The translations under genes and the position numbers were made by a program. From assembly GCA_033791545.1 (NCBI GenBank), contig JASJGL010000160.1, positions 1 through 32,094 on the forward strand: a stretch of 32,094 nt of DNA, given 5' to 3'. The stretch comes from Antarcticimicrobium sp033791545. Its GTDB lineage: Bacteria; Pseudomonadota; Alphaproteobacteria; Rhodobacterales; Rhodobacteraceae. The notes beneath the pieces are model-generated. The model was not told the DNA's origin. It did not search any database and saw only the letters and a list, made by a program, of their open reading frames with translations. This document shows positions 30,356-32,094 of the stretch, one piece after another (position 1 is the first letter of the stretch; the number at the start of each line of letters is the position of its first letter).

Positions 30356-31459
30356 ATGAACATACAGCTTCCCGCCTTGGACCGCACGCCGGATGAGACC
30401 GAGGCCGCAGCCGCGCTTGATGTGCTGCGGGCTTGGGCCGATTCGGTCAGCCCCGATGAGGTGTCACAGCTTGATCCCGCGATCGCGCGCCTGCTCGCCC
30501 GGCGTGCGCCCAATGCCTATCCCGATCTGTTGCGCACGTATCCCGAGGGCTTTGTCGCGGATGAGGCCTATCGCGCGACGCTGCCTGACCTGCAGAACGG
30601 CCCGGCCAGCCTGATCCGGGGGGCCCGGCAACAGATTCAACATGTGGGGATTTCGAACTTTCGCCTGCCGATCCGGTTTCACAGCCGCGACAACGGCGAT
30701 CTGACGCTGGAGACCAGCGTCACCGGCACGGTCAGTCTTGAGGCCGACAAGAAGGGCATCAACATGAGCCGCATCATGCGCTCGTTCTATGCCCATGCCG
30801 ACCAAACTTTCAGCTTCGAGGTGATCGAGGCGGCGCTGGATGATTACAAGGCCGATCTAGACAGCTTTGACGCCCGCATCCAGATGCGCTTTTCCTTTCC
30901 GATCCGGGTGGACAGCCTGCGCTCGGGCCTGTCGGGGTATCAATATTACGACATCGCGCTGGAACTGGTGGAAACCAATGGCCAGCGTCAAAAGATCCTG
31001 CATCTCGACTATGTCTATTCCTCGACCTGCCCCTGTTCGCTGGAACTCAGCGAACATGCCCGGTCGCAGCGCGGGCAGCTTGCCACACCGCATTCGCAGC
31101 GCTCGGTCGCGCGGATCTCGGTGGTGCTGGACCCGGCTGCGCAATGTATGTGGTTCGAGGATCTGATCGAGGCTTGCCGCCGTGCCGTGCCGACCGAGAC
31201 GCAGGTCATGGTCAAGCGCGAGGATGAGCAGGCCTTTGCCGAGTTGAATGCCGCCAATCCGATCTTTGTCGAGGATGCGGTGCGGCTGTTCTGCGCCGAG
31301 TTGCAGGCCGATGCGCGGATCGGTGATTTTCGCGTGATCGCCAGCCATCAGGAAAGCCTACACAGCCATGATGCCGTCAGCCTGCTGGTGGAGGGCGACA
31401 CCTTTGCCGCCGACAGCCTTGACCCAAAGCTCTTTGCCTCTCTGGTTCACGGCACCTGA
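30356..31459 (+). CDS. folE2: GTP cyclohydrolase FolE2 (type IB)
   Basis: This 367-residue enzyme converts GTP to 7,8-dihydroneopterin triphosphate for folate (and queuosine) synthesis, replacing FolE. Family blocks are intact: VGISNFRLPIRF (98-108), TGTVSLEADKKGINMSRIMRSF (123-144) and the catalytic YSSTCPCSLELSEHARSQRG (221-240) with Cys225 and Cys227. FolE2 can use metals other than zinc, and in some bacteria it is induced by zinc shortage; no Zur-like box was recognised upstream. An AAAGGGA site precedes the ATG. It is about 60 residues longer than the Neisseria enzyme, with a polar N-terminal extension. Confidence 0.96.
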   Translation: MNIQLPALDRTPDETEAAAALDVLRAWADSVSPDEVSQLDPAIARLLARRAPNAYPDLLRTYPEGFVADEAYRATLPDLQNGPASLIRGARQQIQHVGISNFRLPIRFHSRDNGDLTLETSVTGTVSLEADKKGINMSRIMRSFYAHADQTFSFEVIEAALDDYKADLDSFDARIQMRFSFPIRVDSLRSGLSGYQYYDIALELVETNGQRQKILHLDYVYSSTCPCSLELSEHARSQRGQLATPHSQRSVARISVVLDPAAQCMWFEDLIEACRRAVPTETQVMVKREDEQAFAELNAANPIFVEDAVRLFCAELQADARIGDFRVIASHQESLHSHDAVSLLVEGDTFAADSLDPKLFASLVHGT

Positions 31460-31519
31460 GCGGGCCGCGCGCGCCCGGAGAAAGGCTGCAGGGGTGAGGG
31501 GAGCGGAACTTTCTCTGCG

Positions 31520-31563
31520 TTGCAGCGGAAATTGCTGCAATTGCACATGGTCTGCGCTATACT
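31520..31563 (+). promoter_or_regulatory. Palindromic operator overlapping a promoter
   Basis: TTGCAGC (31520-31526) and GCTGCAA (31534-31540) form an inverted repeat, and TGCAATTGCA (31536-31545) is a perfect palindrome overlapping it. A -10-like TATACT lies at 31558-31563; its -35 position falls inside the palindrome. The TGC/GCA-rich pattern recalls sites of PhaR, the repressor of phasin genes, but this is a loose resemblance. Confidence 0.5.
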
Positions 31564-31623
31564 TGCCGGGTCGCGCGCCGCGCCGGCGTGCGCTCTGATC
31601 GTCCAAAGCGGAGCGACTGAATC

Positions 31624-32091
31624 ATGATTTCGACTTTCTCCCCCCTTCATCTTCAGGCGGCAGCCTTGCGCGTCGCCAGCTATAGCGTCACTCAGCAGCT
31701 CGCGGTGATGCAGACCCTGTCGCGGTATGCCACACAGGCCCCCGTGCTCCAGACCCGGGTTCTGAGTGCGGTCTGGTTCGGCCCCGAGCCGGTGACTGAG
31801 GCGTCCAAGACGGCCCCAAATGCGGTTAAACCTAAGGCCACCCCGGCAGCAGCCGCGCCCAAGGCCACCGCGGCAGCAGCCGCGCCCAAGGCCACCCCGG
31901 CAGCAGCCGCGCCCAAGGCCACCCCGGCAGCAGCCGTGCCCAAGGCCACCCCGGCAGCAGCCGCGCCCAAAGCCGCCCCGGTAGCGGCGACGCCCAAAGC
32001 CGCCCCGAAGGCAGCCAAGCCCAAGGTCGCCCCGCGCAGGACGTCGCGCGCGCCCTCAAAGCCGCCCGTCATGCCGGACACGCAAGGGTGA
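31624..32091 (+). CDS. Small protein with a Lys-Ala-Pro repeat tail, possibly phasin-like
   Basis: This 155-residue protein has an N-terminal helical, weakly amphipathic part (residues 1-58, LQAAALRVASYSVTQQLAVM) and a long basic tail of 9-residue repeats of the KATPAAAAP type (about residues 71-133). Tails of this kind occur in histone-H1-like DNA-binding proteins and in granule-associated phasins such as PhaF. The short N-terminal part and the PhaR-like operator upstream favour a polyhydroxyalkanoate granule role, but this is inference. There is no signal peptide. The stop is 3 bases from the right edge, so the protein is complete. Confidence 0.7.
   Translation: MISTFSPLHLQAAALRVASYSVTQQLAVMQTLSRYATQAPVLQTRVLSAVWFGPEPVTEASKTAPNAVKPKATPAAAAPKATAAAAAPKATPAAAAPKATPAAAVPKATPAAAAPKAAPVAATPKAAPKAAKPKVAPRRTSRAPSKPPVMPDTQG
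31834..32022 (+). repeat. 27-bp tandem coding repeats
   Basis: Seven units of 27 bp run in frame: units 1-5 (31834-31968) differ by one or two bases, and units 6-7 (31969-32022) are degenerate. Each encodes a 9-residue block of the KATPAAAAP type. The near-identity of units 1-5 suggests recent slippage expansion. Confidence 0.85.
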
Positions 32092-32094
32092 GGC

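Noticed and set aside
31834..32022. Regular 27-bp repeats considered as a CRISPR array
   Set aside because: The units are directly contiguous with no spacers, in frame, and encode a low-complexity peptide.
31692..32081. A Gly-Val-Ala repeat frame antisense to the Lys-Ala-Pro protein
   Set aside because: It is the reverse reading of the 27-bp repeats. The plus-strand frame has a promoter and an N-terminal domain.

Overview
The window looks like chromosomal DNA of a marine-type alphaproteobacterium in the Rhodobacteraceae/Roseobacter group. The grounds are high GC with strong third-position bias, a ferredoxin that closely resembles Rhodobacter ferredoxin VI, a SAM-II riboswitch ahead of metZ, FolE2 in the folate pathway, and small families typical of the group (DUF2842, DUF6524, DUF1330). 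Most genes are housekeeping. No rRNA, tRNA, CRISPR array, transposase or phage gene was seen.

Layout. 1-3179 (minus): a polar amino-acid ABC importer in the order ATPase, binding protein, permease, permease; the last gene runs off the left edge. 3336-6152 (minus): an exported protein, a DUF1330 protein, two tandem TerB-like proteins and a PhnD-like domain protein with no signal peptide. 6486-8657 (minus): secG then pyrG. 8797-10438 (plus): a tightly overlapped cobalt-type nitrile hydratase operon (alpha, beta, activator). 10538-10933 (minus): a membrane protein. 11089-12634 (plus): purA and a DUF2842 protein. 13030-14511 (plus): a DegP-type protease with a TTG start. 14849-15481 (plus): an AT-richer orphan gene. 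15543-18056 (minus): a DMT exporter, yciB, a Crp-like regulator, and downstream of the regulator a possible small RNA with a CRP-like site. 18151-20266 (minus): a YhhN protein and ftsY. 20397-22989 (plus): an AlkB-like hydroxylase, an exported protein and an HNH nuclease. 23204-24733 (minus) xseA and 24839-26110 (plus) purD are divergent. 26177-26782 (plus): a PAS-LuxR regulator. 26797-27881 (minus): fdxE and an FG-GAP protein. 28204-28737 (plus): a lipoprotein. 28867-31459 (plus): a SAM-II controlled metZ, then folE2. 31624-32091 (plus): a small Lys/Ala/Pro-repeat protein behind a palindromic operator.

The most interesting regulatory reading is at 28867-29042. A good promoter, the SAM-II aptamer and an intrinsic terminator are followed by metZ, and a 22-codon leader ORF uses the aptamer's AAAAGG as its ribosome binding site and reads through the terminator to end 4 bases before metZ. 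A second candidate is at 15543-15737, where a CRP-like palindrome lies 61.5 bp from the predicted start of a roughly 125-nt RNA that ends in a strong terminator, next to a regulator whose recognition helix resembles that of CRP. A third is a 20-base element found in the same orientation just after the stop codons of ftsY, xseA and a lipoprotein gene. All three are inferences from sequence alone.
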